Positions 51,377 through 61,132 of a stretch of 64,000 nt of DNA are shown here, one piece after another (within the stretch, counting starts at the first letter, position 1; every line of letters starts with the position of its first letter). Source of the stretch: Bdellovibrionales bacterium (GTDB lineage: Bacteria; Bdellovibrionota; UBA1018); the NCBI GenBank assembly GCA_018266355.1, contig JAFEAP010000006.1, positions 124,001 to 188,000 on the forward strand. The letters are read 5' to 3'. The position numbers and the translations under genes are program-made. Below the pieces are notes generated by a model that ran no database searches, was not told where the DNA came from, and saw only the letters and a list, made by a program, of their open reading frames with translations.

Positions 51377-51546
51377 CGTGCATCCTTTAAACGGTCACGG
51401 AATCGCGGACTTTCGTTACTTATTTGAAATAATTGAAGTTTGATAATCCGCGCTTCGACTAGGAGACCCTCACTTTGACGCCGCCCGAAGTTCCCCGGCA
51501 TGGCCCCTGCTTTCTCTGAAGACCTAAACCCCAGAGGAATCCACCC

Positions 51547-51918
51547 ATGAAACTGCATCGCATCGTCCTTCTCGTCTCCGTTCTCTTTGCTTCCGAAGCG
51601 TTCGCCGCGAATCTCACCTGCGTCGGGACCGAGCCGTTTTGGGGGGTGACCGTCGATGGAAACACGCTCACTTATTCCACCCCTGATCACCCGAACGGCG
51701 AGAAACTCGCCATCGGTTCGATCCGCACCGCCGACGGCATGCCCGAGGGCAGCACCACCGTCTTTCGGACGAAGGCCTGCATCTTCCGCCGCACGACGAC
51801 ACTCACGGTGATCCGCGCCTCCGGGTGCTCGGACGGCATGAGCGACGCCACCTACTCGCACTACGTCGTCTACGACATCGAAGGCCACGTACTCGCCGGA
51901 TGCTGTAACGAGCAGTGA
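51547..51918 (+). CDS. Small exported COG3650-like protein
   Basis: 123 residues. Signal peptide (FASEAFA-A). The motif order LTCVGTEPFWGVTVDG, ..., RASGCSDGMSDATYSHYVV and a terminal GCC resembles the COG3650-type secreted/periplasmic family, where EPFW and SDGMSD are conserved. Five Cys in the mature part suggest disulfides. Function of that family is unclear. Upstream lies an AT-rich stretch (51420-51455) with GATAAT as a possible -10. Confidence 0.72.
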   Translation: MKLHRIVLLVSVLFASEAFAANLTCVGTEPFWGVTVDGNTLTYSTPDHPNGEKLAIGSIRTADGMPEGSTTVFRTKACIFRRTTTLTVIRASGCSDGMSDATYSHYVVYDIEGHVLAGCCNEQ

Positions 51919-51961
51919 GGCCGACTGGACGGCGTTCGCGGATCCGTGCGACCTTGAGGAC

Positions 51962-52480
51962 GTGAAAATCCTCGCGCTCTCCGGCAGTCTCCGCGAAAAC
52001 TCCTCGAACGCCGCGCTCCTGCGCGCGGCCGAACGCCTCGTTTCCGCGACTTGGACGCGTTTCGATCTCGCGACGCTCCCGTATTTCGACCCGGACCTCC
52101 AATATTCCGAGGATATTCCCGAAACCGCACGCCGGTTGCGAGACCTCGGAGCGGAGGCGAACCTGATTTTCATCGCGACGCCCGAGTATGCCCACGGCGT
52201 ACCGGGATTGCTTAAGAACGGGCTCGAGTGGCTCTTCTGCGATCGCACGTCGAGAAAACCCGTCGCCGTCGTGCTCGGATCGGCCCAGGGCGAGTGGGCG
52301 CGCGACCAACTTCTCGAGATCCTCGCGACGATGGACTTCGCCGTCGACGCGGACTCCTTTCATCTCGTGAAAGGCGCCCGCGCGAAAGTGGATCCGCGTG
52401 GCACCTTCACCGATGCCGACGCCGAGGGCGACTTCGCCGCATACATCGAGCGGCTTGTTCACCGAAACCGTTCCGAGTAA
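51962..52480 (+). CDS. NAD(P)H-dependent FMN reductase
   Basis: 172 residues, GTG start with GAGGA just before it. Flavodoxin-like fold: LALSGSLRENSSNAALLRAAERL is the phosphate-binding loop, and IFIATPEYAHGVPGLLKNGLEWL is the family signature. Reduces FMN or quinones/azo compounds in relatives; the physiological substrate is not determined. Lies 43 bases after the COG3650-like gene and 9 before the TMEM175-like gene, so it may belong to one transcript. Confidence 0.9.
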   Translation: MKILALSGSLRENSSNAALLRAAERLVSATWTRFDLATLPYFDPDLQYSEDIPETARRLRDLGAEANLIFIATPEYAHGVPGLLKNGLEWLFCDRTSRKPVAVVLGSAQGEWARDQLLEILATMDFAVDADSFHLVKGARAKVDPRGTFTDADAEGDFAAYIERLVHRNRSE

Positions 52481-52489
52481 AATCGCCCC

Positions 52490-53080
52490 ATGACGAAAAA
52501 TCGGATGGAAGCGTTCAGCGACGGTGTCTTCGCGATCATCATCACGATCATGGTACTCGAGATGAAACCGCCCCACGGCGCGACTTTCGCGGACCTCGCC
52601 CCCCTCTTCCCGGTCTTCCTGAGTTACGTCCTGAGCTTCATCTACGTCGGCATCTACTGGAACAACCACCATCACATGCTCCACTCCGTGAAGGGCGTCG
52701 ACGGGAAGGTTCTCTGGGCGAACAACTTCCTCTTGTTTTGGCTCTCGCTCTTCCCTTTCGCGACCGCATGGATGGGCGAGAACCATTTCGAGACTCTTCC
52801 GGTCGCGCTCTACGGCGTACCCTTACTCCTCGCGGGCGCGAGTTACTCGCTGCTTTGCCGCGCGCTCATCCGGCATAACGGCGCGTCCTCGACGCTCGCC
52901 CAGGTTTTGAGCCGGGACATGAAGGCGCGCGTTTCGATGTTCGGCTACATCGCCGCGATTCCCCTCGCCTACGTCCACCCGGGAATCAGTCTCGCGATCT
53001 ACGTCGGGGCGGCCGTGCTTTGGCTCGTCCCGGATCGCCGCCTGGAAAAGGCCCTGAGCGAATCCCCCGCTCACCATTAA
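52490..53080 (+). CDS. TMEM175-family (DUF1211) potassium channel-like membrane protein
   Basis: 196 residues with about six TM helices. The N-terminal RMEAFSDGVFAIIITIMVLEMKPP carries the FSDG motif that lines the pore of bacterial TMEM175 channels; LSYVLSFIYVGIYWNNHHHMLH is the second conserved segment. One TM repeat set is present, as in prokaryotic members that assemble as tetramers. Conducts potassium weakly selectively in characterised homologues. It is followed by the large exported protein after 91 bases. Confidence 0.88.
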   Translation: MTKNRMEAFSDGVFAIIITIMVLEMKPPHGATFADLAPLFPVFLSYVLSFIYVGIYWNNHHHMLHSVKGVDGKVLWANNFLLFWLSLFPFATAWMGENHFETLPVALYGVPLLLAGASYSLLCRALIRHNGASSTLAQVLSRDMKARVSMFGYIAAIPLAYVHPGISLAIYVGAAVLWLVPDRRLEKALSESPAHH

Positions 53081-53171
53081 CTCGGTTAAACCGTCGCTCG
53101 CCGTTTGACGCGGCAGATCAGCGCGTGAGTTCGGTCTTCGTCATCGTGCCGGCCGAAGGTATAAGGCGCGC

Positions 53172-56100
53172 ATGCAGAAACGCGGATTCGTCCTCACTTC
53201 ACTCCTGCTCCTCGCGGTCTCCTTCGACGCTTCGGCGCTCGATGCCCGCCGAGACCCGATCGACGGAGCGACGACGTGGATCCGCAGCGGCGACGAAGGT
53301 CGGTATACGCTCGACCGGATCGGCCTCGACGCCGACGGTTGGCCGAAAATCCTGTCCCACGAAGTCTTCGCCACCGCCGCCGAGTCCGCGCGGGCGGCGC
53401 GCCGGGCGGGATTCTTCGGAATGGCCAGCGCACCGCTCACCCTCCGACGCGAGGCCGACGCACGCGAGCTCCGCATCCCCGACGTCGATCCGCTCTGGAA
53501 GGTCACGAACGTGTGGTCGGCCGACTGGGAAACGAAGTATTCCGAGTGGATCGAGAAGAACGTCGACCGCGATTTCTTCGTGCGCACGAAACAAGCCTCG
53601 GACTGCGCGGACCTCGCTTACACCGCGAGATGGATCTTCGCCCGCGAGCACGGCCTGCCGATGGCGAACCGGCTCGCCGGAACCGGCGACTTTTTCACCG
53701 AGCGATCGGTGAAACGCGAGTGGGCGAGCCTTCCGACCGACCCCGATTGGACGAAGGACCGCCGCTTCCGCGCGGCTCTCGACTACCTCCTTTCCCTCAC
53801 CTACACGCATAGCCTCATGGGGGATAGCTACCCCGTCGCCCTCGATCCGGCGACGTTTCGCGCGGGCACCCACCACCTGAGCCTCACCGACGATACCGGC
53901 CACACCCTCCTCATCCACCGCACGGATTACGCAAACCCGAGCACGCTCCCGTTCCTCGTCCTTTATTCCACGCTCCCGGTCGCCGTCCGCCAACTCGCCG
54001 AGCAGGCTTATTTCTATATCGAACAGCCGAAACCGAATCTCGGCGGCTTTCTGCGCATGCGCTGGCCGGTCGTCGACTCGGCCGGAAAAGTCTCGCTCAA
54101 GCCCGCCGTCGAAATGCCGGGCTATTCCCTCGAACAATACGACCCGAAGCTGATGGAGGACCAATCCTCGTTCGGCCTCGCGGTCATGCGGAAGTTGAAA
54201 CCGACGTTCAGCCTCGTGCTCGCGATGCGCTCCGCGATCGACGGGGTACGGGAGATGATCCGGGACCGCGTGAAGATCGTCGAAGACGGCTTCGCCGCGT
54301 GCTCCGCCCTCGCCGGCGGCTGCCGCGAAGGCTCGAAGGAATACGAGGATTGGAGCACTCCGAGCCGCGATTCGCGCATCCTCGCCCAGACGAAACTCAT
54401 CCAGAGCATGGCCGGGCTCGGCAACTCCGACGAACGGAAGCAGATGGAAGCGCTCGTCGTCGCCGAGATGCAAAAGCCCGTGATCGACCTCGGCGGCGAA
54501 CCGATCAGCCTTAACCTCGTCTACCAGTCGTTCCGCCGCGGTCTCCACTCGACCGACCCGAACCGGCCGATCGAGCTCCGGTGGGGCGTCCGCCCCGAGG
54601 GGCTCGCCTCGCTCTTCGCCGAAAAACTTACCGCCGGATTCGCCGAACGGAAAGCCGCGATGGCCACCGTCGGAACGACGTGCCGAGGCAGCACGCGGCT
54701 CGACTGCGCGCCGGGCGAATCGGCCTATCGGCGGGAGACGACCTTCGCGATCGATTCGAAACTGAAGGAACCGGCGCTGATCGCTTCCGTGTATTGTCGA
54801 GCGGCCGGGGAAAAGGACGCGAAATGCGGCCGACTCCGCGCGCTCCTCGCGTCGACGAAGCTCACGATCGACGGCGAGACGGCGGCGCTCGGGGATTGGG
54901 TCGAACGCGCGCTCGCGCTCAATTCCGACCCGCGGGTTTCGCTCGACCTCCGGAACGGCACCGGAAAGAGCCCGTACGCGAAGCTCGAGCTGACCGGCGC
55001 TCACGAGTTCCGCATGCGCGGATCGCTCGCCTTCCTCCGAGATCGCCTTGCCTTCCGCGGCTCCCTCTTCGAACGGCACGGCGACGGCTTCGCGCCGCGC
55101 TCCTTCCCGGCAGGCCTCTTGATCCTCGACGCCGATTTGAAAACGAATCGAGGGCTCTTCGCGCGCGGGACTCGCCTCGTCACGGCCGACCTCGAGGGCG
55201 CGAGCGAATCGCCGGTCGCGGAATACGCCGAGGCTCCGGTCGAAGCCCGCCTCCTCGGAAGAGCCGCGAACGGACGCGAACGCGTCCTCGTCTTCGGCGC
55301 CGCCGAATGGCGGCTCCTCGAACTCGTTCCGAACGGACCCGCGAAGGAACTCCTCCGGGCAGATTACCGTGAAAAGGCGGCGCTCGATCCGAAGTTCGAC
55401 CGCGAGATCCTCGCTTTTCACGCCGGAATCGAACCGCTCGCGGGATGGGCGCTCGTCGACCTCCGGGCGGCGAATCCGATCGCGATGCCGTTCGACGGCG
55501 CGCCTTCGGCTAATCCCCAGCGCGTGGATTACGTCCTTCCCTCGACGATCTACCTCCAAGTCACCCAGCTCGGTCCGAACGGCGAAGTCCTGCGCACCTT
55601 GCGCGGTGACCGCCGCCGGGGCACGCTCGAACTCGCGTGGGGTCTCCGGAGTTACGTCGGCCACGTCACGAACGACGACCGCACGGCTTATTTCGCGGAC
55701 AAGACCGGCGAAGTCGAGAGTTTCTACGAAGCTCCGATCGAAGCCGACGGATCCCTCGGTCCCCGCACGAAGCTCTCGTCGGCGTTTTATCGCCAAGCCG
55801 ACTACGTCATCTTCTACGGCGGAATCCCTTCGATGCTCTTCCGCGCGATCCGGCCCGACGGTACCCTCGTCCCGATCGCGACCCAGCCGAACGAGGAATG
55901 GTTCAAGCACGTGCGCGGGGACTCGATCGTCGCGCTGCTGAAAGACGGGAACTACGGCATCCGGAAGGTCTCCGGAGGCGGGACGTTCCTCGAGGACGGA
56001 TTCCTCGCGATGCCTCGGGCGGGTTCTTCCGAAGACCCTTACCGTTTCCTCATCCGAAACTGGAAGGGCGATGCCACGTCCCACGAAGAAGTTCCGTTCG

Positions 56101-56291
56101 CGTCCACCTCCCTCACGGACGCCCGCCATCCGGAACGTTTCGCGATCCAAACCGGGATGCTGCTCGGTGACCCCGTCGACGACTCGCATGAACCCTGGTC
56201 GGCTGATTCCTACGCCGGCGTGGACTCGGTCGATTTCGACGCGGGCACCGTCGTCAATCTCGGCGCGCGCGCGTTTTGGATCGGCGACTGA
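53172..56291 (+). CDS. Large exported protein with possible cysteine-peptidase-like region
   Basis: 1039 residues. Signal peptide (LLLLAVSFDASA-L). The N-terminal third has ASDCADLAYTARWIFAREHGLP (C145 at the start of a helix) and, 99 residues later, DDTGHTLLIHRTDY (H244), a spacing like NlpC/P60 or transglutaminase-type folds; this is a hypothesis. The last 400 residues look beta-rich. TATAAG occurs 6 bases before the ATG and could be a -10 with almost no leader; AAGG within it could instead be an SD. Monocistronic, convergent with the following minus-strand gene. No family recognised. Confidence 0.75.
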   Translation: MQKRGFVLTSLLLLAVSFDASALDARRDPIDGATTWIRSGDEGRYTLDRIGLDADGWPKILSHEVFATAAESARAARRAGFFGMASAPLTLRREADARELRIPDVDPLWKVTNVWSADWETKYSEWIEKNVDRDFFVRTKQASDCADLAYTARWIFAREHGLPMANRLAGTGDFFTERSVKREWASLPTDPDWTKDRRFRAALDYLLSLTYTHSLMGDSYPVALDPATFRAGTHHLSLTDDTGHTLLIHRTDYANPSTLPFLVLYSTLPVAVRQLAEQAYFYIEQPKPNLGGFLRMRWPVVDSAGKVSLKPAVEMPGYSLEQYDPKLMEDQSSFGLAVMRKLKPTFSLVLAMRSAIDGVREMIRDRVKIVEDGFAACSALAGGCREGSKEYEDWSTPSRDSRILAQTKLIQSMAGLGNSDERKQMEALVVAEMQKPVIDLGGEPISLNLVYQSFRRGLHSTDPNRPIELRWGVRPEGLASLFAEKLTAGFAERKAAMATVGTTCRGSTRLDCAPGESAYRRETTFAIDSKLKEPALIASVYCRAAGEKDAKCGRLRALLASTKLTIDGETAALGDWVERALALNSDPRVSLDLRNGTGKSPYAKLELTGAHEFRMRGSLAFLRDRLAFRGSLFERHGDGFAPRSFPAGLLILDADLKTNRGLFARGTRLVTADLEGASESPVAEYAEAPVEARLLGRAANGRERVLVFGAAEWRLLELVPNGPAKELLRADYREKAALDPKFDREILAFHAGIEPLAGWALVDLRAANPIAMPFDGAPSANPQRVDYVLPSTIYLQVTQLGPNGEVLRTLRGDRRRGTLELAWGLRSYVGHVTNDDRTAYFADKTGEVESFYEAPIEADGSLGPRTKLSSAFYRQADYVIFYGGIPSMLFRAIRPDGTLVPIATQPNEEWFKHVRGDSIVALLKDGNYGIRKVSGGGTFLEDGFLAMPRAGSSEDPYRFLIRNWKGDATSHEEVPFASTSLTDARHPERFAIQTGMLLGDPVDDSHEPWSADSYAGVDSVDFDAGTVVNLGARAFWIGD

Positions 56292-56303
56292 TTCGGGGTC
56301 TGC

Positions 56304-57335
56304 TCAGGGTTCGACGAGGGAAATTCCGGTGCGGTTCGCGCTCGGGGCGCCGACTTTCGGCAGTCCGAGCAGGCTTTCGAGGGTCGGCCGGATGTCGAGT
56401 TGGGAGTAGCCGTCGGCCTTCCGTGGCCGAACGACTCCCTCGGATCTGAGCTTCGCCGAAGGAAGAACGACGGCCCAGGTTCGAAACGAACTCGCGACTT
56501 TTTTCCCATGAGTGGCCCAAAACCAGCCGCGTCCCCGTCCGTGATCGGTCGTCACGACGATCGAGGTATCCTCGCCGTATTCGCCCATTCCGGCGAGCAA
56601 ATCGCGAAGTTCTGCGATCCACCCGTCGTAGCGCAGGAGCGCGTCGGTATAGGCGCGGTAACGATTCAGATGCCCGTACTCGTCCGAATCGAGAAGCGAA
56701 AGATAAAGGAAACGGGGGCGATGGCGTTCGAGGTAAAGCTTCGCGAGCGAAAACGTATAGGCGTCACGGCGCGCCCCCCAAATCGGACGGTCGGCGCTAT
56801 CGAGGCGCATGATCGCTTCGGCGCGGCTCTTCTCGTCGGGATCGACCGCGGTCGTCGGATACGGATCGCGGTCGACGTCGCGGGTAATCCGACCGGGATG
56901 GGATTCGAGCGCCCGCCCGAGTCCGTCCCAAGACGTGAACGCGGTGACGTCGCGCGCGGGGAATCCCCGGTCGATCATTCCGTCGAAGATCGTCTCGCGA
57001 TCGATATTCTCGCAATCGTTTCCTCGGCAACGATCCTCGAACTCCCCGGAAAGCATCGCGCGGTAACCGGGTAAGCTGAGCGCCGCGAGGTTCCCGACGC
57101 GGAATTCGCCCGTCTCCCGGCCGTCGCCGTAAATCCAGGCCTCGCCGGCACGGGCGCTTGACCGGAGCTTCGGGAAGAGCGGCATGCCGCGCGGGCGGGT
57201 CGCCCGACCGGGTTTTTGGACCCCGCCGAAGAATTCCTGGTAGCGAACGCCGTCGAGGGTGATGAAGATCACGTTGCCGGCGATCGCGGGCGTGACCGCG
57301 AAGACGAAAAGCGTCGCAAGGGGGACGAAGCGCAT
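56304..57335 (-). CDS. Exported alkaline-phosphatase-superfamily enzyme
   Basis: 343 residues from the ATG at 57335 (AAAGGA SD 8-9 bases before). Signal peptide (LFVFAVTPAIA-G). Metal ligand and nucleophile region VIFITLDGVRYQEFF, then LSLPGYRAMLSGE, LYLSLLDSDEYGHLN with metal-binding Asp/His, SIVVTTDHGRG (DHG metal ligands) and WATHGKK. This matches the phosphodiesterase/sulfatase-like superfamily with two metals. Substrate unknown; periplasmic or secreted. Confidence 0.88.
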   Translation of the reverse strand: MRFVPLATLFVFAVTPAIAGNVIFITLDGVRYQEFFGGVQKPGRATRPRGMPLFPKLRSSARAGEAWIYGDGRETGEFRVGNLAALSLPGYRAMLSGEFEDRCRGNDCENIDRETIFDGMIDRGFPARDVTAFTSWDGLGRALESHPGRITRDVDRDPYPTTAVDPDEKSRAEAIMRLDSADRPIWGARRDAYTFSLAKLYLERHRPRFLYLSLLDSDEYGHLNRYRAYTDALLRYDGWIAELRDLLAGMGEYGEDTSIVVTTDHGRGRGWFWATHGKKVASSFRTWAVVLPSAKLRSEGVVRPRKADGYSQLDIRPTLESLLGLPKVGAPSANRTGISLVEP

Positions 57336-57464
57336 GGGGAGAATCCTTTCTCTCCAGGCTAGCATGCCGGAACGTCGCGCGCGGACGAGTCAGGCTTCGG
57401 TCAGTGGACTTTCAGGAAAAGATCAGGAAGACGGCGTCAATTTTCCGCCACGAAAAACGAAGAA

Positions 57465-57490
57465 CCCCCGCGGAGAAGCTCCGGCGGGGG
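57465..57490 (-). terminator. Intrinsic terminator of the gene at 57521-59284
   Basis: CCCCCGC-GGAG / CTCC-GCGGGGG hairpin; on the minus strand it is followed by TTCTTCGTTTTTC. Placed 30 bases beyond the stop. Confidence 0.8.
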
Positions 57491-57520
57491 CTCGTCATCG
57501 ATTCCGGATTCGCGCGACGA

Positions 57521-59284
57521 CTAGGCGCCGTTGTCGGATTGCTTTTCGCCCACCTTCGCGGGCGCTCGCTTCTCCGGCTTTCCGTAGACGACGTCGTTCT
57601 CGCCGTCGCTCTTCGATTCGACCTGATTCGCGATCTTCTTCGCGCCGTCGTAACAACCCGGACGTTTCGAATCGAACTTCGAGATCTTCACCGTCATCTT
57701 CGTGTACTGATACGGGAGGAACTTCAAGGCGGCGGCGTTCTCCATGCAAGCTTTGCAGGCATAAAGCTTCGCCATCGTGAGCTGGATGTTCTCGGCCCGG
57801 TCCTTTCCGGTAGTGACCTTCATCGGCGAATCGTCCTTCGAGTCGACAATCGCGGCCGCGGCGGCCAGCACGGCCTTCGCGTCCGGGCGTCCCTTCTTCT
57901 TCAGAGCCTTCACTTCGCCGGCCGTCCACTTCGCGCCGACGGAGACTTTGTTTGGATCAGGTTTCTCGACCTTCGGCTGATAGTCGTCGAGACCGGTCGG
58001 GGTGACCCAGTCCTTCGAGAGACCGTTCCGATTGAAGAGCTCGGCGTAGAGATTGCTGACCGCGTTGTTACTCCGCTCGTTCGCCGTGGCGATTTCCTTT
58101 TGCTTACGGGACTTCGTGTTCTTGTCGCTCGTGTACTCGACTTTCGAATTGTAGGTGACGACATCGAGACCGAGGACGCGGCCGTTCGGCTTCAAGGCTT
58201 CGGCGACTTGGGCGACTTGACCTTCGAAGTATTCAGTCAAAGCGTGTTCCGTCGTCGTTCCGCTGATGTCCTGGTCCGCGGCGCCGCGGATCTTGAGGTC
58301 CTTCGCGCCGAGGTCGTAGAGCGAATAAATCTCGACCGTTTTCGGGTTATCGTTGTCCCAGCACGCGGCCACGCCGCGCATCTGTTTTTCGTCGGGTTCC
58401 TTCGCCTTCGCGACGCATTCGCCGGAGGTCGCGTCGACGACCTTCGTCTCGTCGGCTTTGCCGTCCTTATCGAGGCAAACTTTCGGTTCGCAGGTGTTCG
58501 AAGTCGCGTTCACGACTTCGACCTTCGTACAGGCGCGGCACTTATATTCGTCCTTCGGATCGCGGGCCTGGGTCTTGTCGTCGCAAGCCGGCTTCATTTC
58601 GCAGTTGAAGACGCCGTCGAGTTTCTCGTCCTTGCCCTTGTAATGGATTACCTGGGCGACGCGGTCTTCGTACGCTTCGCACTTCCGGCACTGGCGCGTC
58701 TTCACGTCGAAACCTTCGCCGTCATTGCGGCAGCGGTCCGGGGCTTCCTCGCCGTTCAGCTTCTTCTTGATCTGGTTTTCTTTCCGTCCGACGCGGGCGT
58801 TCAGCCGGTTGATCTCGTCGGTATCGTCTTTGATCTGCTGTTGGAGATCAGCCTTGTCCTCGTCGCTGAGCGTCCCCTTCTCCGTCCCGTCCTTCAACTT
58901 GTCGAGCAGATCCTGACGATCCTTCTTGAGTTTTTCGACGTTGTTGTTTCCGCGCGATTCGTCGCGCACGATCTTGAGGTATTTCCGGATCGCGGCGGTG
59001 AGTTTGCGCTGGAGTTTCTTCATCTCCTTGCGCTCGGTGTCCATCTGCGCCTGGATCGGCGCGATCCGCGCGTCCCGCTCCTCGTCCGTCTGGATGGTTT
59101 TGTCCGCCTTGATCGCGTCGATCTGGGCTTGGAGCGTATTCAGATCGTTTTCGATCTCGACCACGCGCGCGTTCATCTCGGTGCTTCCTTTCGGATCTCC
59201 GTCCGCGAAAAGCAGCGACGGCGCGGCCATGATCGCGACGAGAGAAAGGACGACGAACCCGACTCGAATGTTTTTAGAATGCAT
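57521..59284 (-). CDS. Exported envelope protein: coiled coil, Cys-rich repeats, OmpA-like region
   Basis: 587 residues from the ATG at 59284 behind GGAGGGG. Signal peptide (APSLLFA-D). Residues about 30-195 are coiled-coil (MNARVVEIENDLNTLQAQID, ...LQQQIKDDTDEINRL). Residues about 200-315 are Cys-rich with CxxC pairs (QCRKCEAYEDR, CRACTKVEVVN, NTCEPKVCLD), EGF-like or growth-factor-receptor-like. The C-terminal half has an ATANERSNNAVSNLYAEL stretch reminiscent of the OmpA peptidoglycan-binding domain, too degenerate to be sure, and a final KACMEN segment. Has its own terminator. Likely envelope structural protein. Confidence 0.7.
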   Translation of the reverse strand: MHSKNIRVGFVVLSLVAIMAAPSLLFADGDPKGSTEMNARVVEIENDLNTLQAQIDAIKADKTIQTDEERDARIAPIQAQMDTERKEMKKLQRKLTAAIRKYLKIVRDESRGNNNVEKLKKDRQDLLDKLKDGTEKGTLSDEDKADLQQQIKDDTDEINRLNARVGRKENQIKKKLNGEEAPDRCRNDGEGFDVKTRQCRKCEAYEDRVAQVIHYKGKDEKLDGVFNCEMKPACDDKTQARDPKDEYKCRACTKVEVVNATSNTCEPKVCLDKDGKADETKVVDATSGECVAKAKEPDEKQMRGVAACWDNDNPKTVEIYSLYDLGAKDLKIRGAADQDISGTTTEHALTEYFEGQVAQVAEALKPNGRVLGLDVVTYNSKVEYTSDKNTKSRKQKEIATANERSNNAVSNLYAELFNRNGLSKDWVTPTGLDDYQPKVEKPDPNKVSVGAKWTAGEVKALKKKGRPDAKAVLAAAAAIVDSKDDSPMKVTTGKDRAENIQLTMAKLYACKACMENAAALKFLPYQYTKMTVKISKFDSKRPGCYDGAKKIANQVESKSDGENDVVYGKPEKRAPAKVGEKQSDNGA

Positions 59285-59410
59285 ACGCACCCCTCCGAAG
59301 TAGCTCTTCGGCGGAGGTCGCCGATTCTTCAGCGGAAAATGGAAAATCTTCCTCACCCGGCCCCGAAAGGGCCCCATCGCCCCCGGATCGTCAAAATCTC
59401 GTCGACGGAA

Positions 59411-61120
59411 CTAGAGCTTCCGGTCCCAAACCTTCGCGATCGGAACGCGGCGGCCGAGGCCGAAGGCCTTCGTCGAGACCTTCAAGACGGGCGCGCCTTG
59501 GCGCCGTTTGTACTCGTTCAGCTCGATCTTCCGGAGAATCTCCGGAACCCACTTCCCGTGCTTCTTAACGACGTCGACGACGGAGAGTCCGAGTTCGAGG
59601 TAATCGACGAGCATCGCATCGAGGTCCGCGTAGGGAGGGAGCGTGTCCTGGTCGGTCTGGTCCGGACGAAGTTCGGCGGACGGCGCCTTCGTGAGGGTGC
59701 TTTCGGGGATCGGCGGCGCCGCACCCTCGCGCACGGCCCACTCGTTCAATCGGCGCGCGACTTCGTAGACCCGCGTCTTCAATACGTCGCCGATCGGCGC
59801 GAGCGCGCCGCACATGTCTCCGTAGAGCGTGCAGTAACCCGTCGCGATCTCCGACTTGTTTCCCGTCGTGAGCACGAGGGCGTTGTAGTGGTTCGAAAGC
59901 GTCATCAGGATCATCCCGCGCAGACGGGACTGGAGGTTCTCCTGGGCGATCGGCGCGAGACCTTGCCGGGCCTCCCCGATTTCGCGCGCGGCGGTCGAGA
60001 AAAGGAACTTGATCGGGCGGACCTCGAACGGAATGCCGAGGTTCCGCGCGAGCGCTTCCGCATCGGCGAGCGAGTGCCCGCTCGAGTATTGGGACGGCAT
60101 CGCGATGCCGAAGACGTTCTCTTTTCCGAGGGCACGGACGGCGAGCGCGGCGACGACTGCGGAATCGATCCCGCCGGAAAGGCCGAGGACTCCGAGTTTG
60201 AATCCCGTGCGCGAGAAGTATTCGGCGATCCCGTGCACGAGCCCGCGCACGAGGACTTCGAGTTCGTCGGGTTCGGACTTCGATTTCGGATCCTCGCGCG
60301 AGGCCGCCGAAGCGGCGTCGAACTTCCCGTTCTCGGTATCATAGACCGCGAACGCGTTCCGAAACGCGGCGAGGCGTCCCGTGAGCGCGCCCTTCGCGTC
60401 GGTCGCGAACGAGGCGCCGTCGAAAAGGATGTCGTCGGTCGCGCCGATCTGATTCACGTAGACGAGCGACGCGCCGACCTTCTTCGCGACGTCGCCGTGC
60501 AGGGACTCCCGGCGATCGCGCTTCCCGAATTCGTAGGGGGAAGCCGAGAGCGAGACGAGAAGATCCGGCCCGAGTTTCGCGTATTCGTCCGCGGGGAGTT
60601 TTCCGTAGATCTTCCGACCGCCGACCGAATCCTCGCCCCAGAGGTCCTCGCAGATCGCGAACGCGACCTTCGTCGCCTTCCCCGCCTCGTCCTTCGTCGC
60701 CCAGACCGCATGAGTGTCGGCGGGTTCGAAGTAACGGGCTTCGTCGAAGACGTCGTAGGTCGGCAGAAGCGTTTTCGCTTGAGTGAAAACGACCTTCCCG
60801 TCCTCGAGCACCGAGACGCAGTTCCGAGCGGCGCGGCCGTGGGCATTCGGATTTCGCCCGACGTGCCCGACGGCGAGCGCGGTCGACTTCCCTCTCGTGA
60901 GTTTCACGAGTCGCTCGAGCGCGGCTTCGGTGCGCGTGAAGATCTCCGGACGGTCGAGGAGATCGAGGAGCGCGTAACCGGAAACGGAAAGCTCCGGAGT
61001 CAAAAGCAAACGGGCCGGCTCGTCCAGCGAGCAGGCCCGTTCGTAAGCATCGGAAATCAGCGCGACGTTCTTATCGAAGTCGCCGACGATCGGGGCAATC
61101 TGAGCGATTGCGATCCGCAT
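59411..61120 (-). CDS. nadE: Glutamine-dependent NAD+ synthetase
   Basis: 569 residues. Last step of NAD synthesis: deamido-NAD plus glutamine to NAD. N-terminal nitrilase-type glutaminase with triad E43, K117, C157 (FAICEDLWG). C-terminal synthetase with the P-loop GLSGGIDSAVVAALAV and TLYGDMCGALAPIGDVLKT. Both halves intact, so ammonia from glutamine can be used. First of a minus-strand metabolic run whose upstream neighbours are ndk and sucDC. Confidence 0.97.
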   Translation of the reverse strand: MRIAIAQIAPIVGDFDKNVALISDAYERACSLDEPARLLLTPELSVSGYALLDLLDRPEIFTRTEAALERLVKLTRGKSTALAVGHVGRNPNAHGRAARNCVSVLEDGKVVFTQAKTLLPTYDVFDEARYFEPADTHAVWATKDEAGKATKVAFAICEDLWGEDSVGGRKIYGKLPADEYAKLGPDLLVSLSASPYEFGKRDRRESLHGDVAKKVGASLVYVNQIGATDDILFDGASFATDAKGALTGRLAAFRNAFAVYDTENGKFDAASAASREDPKSKSEPDELEVLVRGLVHGIAEYFSRTGFKLGVLGLSGGIDSAVVAALAVRALGKENVFGIAMPSQYSSGHSLADAEALARNLGIPFEVRPIKFLFSTAAREIGEARQGLAPIAQENLQSRLRGMILMTLSNHYNALVLTTGNKSEIATGYCTLYGDMCGALAPIGDVLKTRVYEVARRLNEWAVREGAAPPIPESTLTKAPSAELRPDQTDQDTLPPYADLDAMLVDYLELGLSVVDVVKKHGKWVPEILRKIELNEYKRRQGAPVLKVSTKAFGLGRRVPIAKVWDRKL

Positions 61121-61132
61121 CGTGCACCTGAC

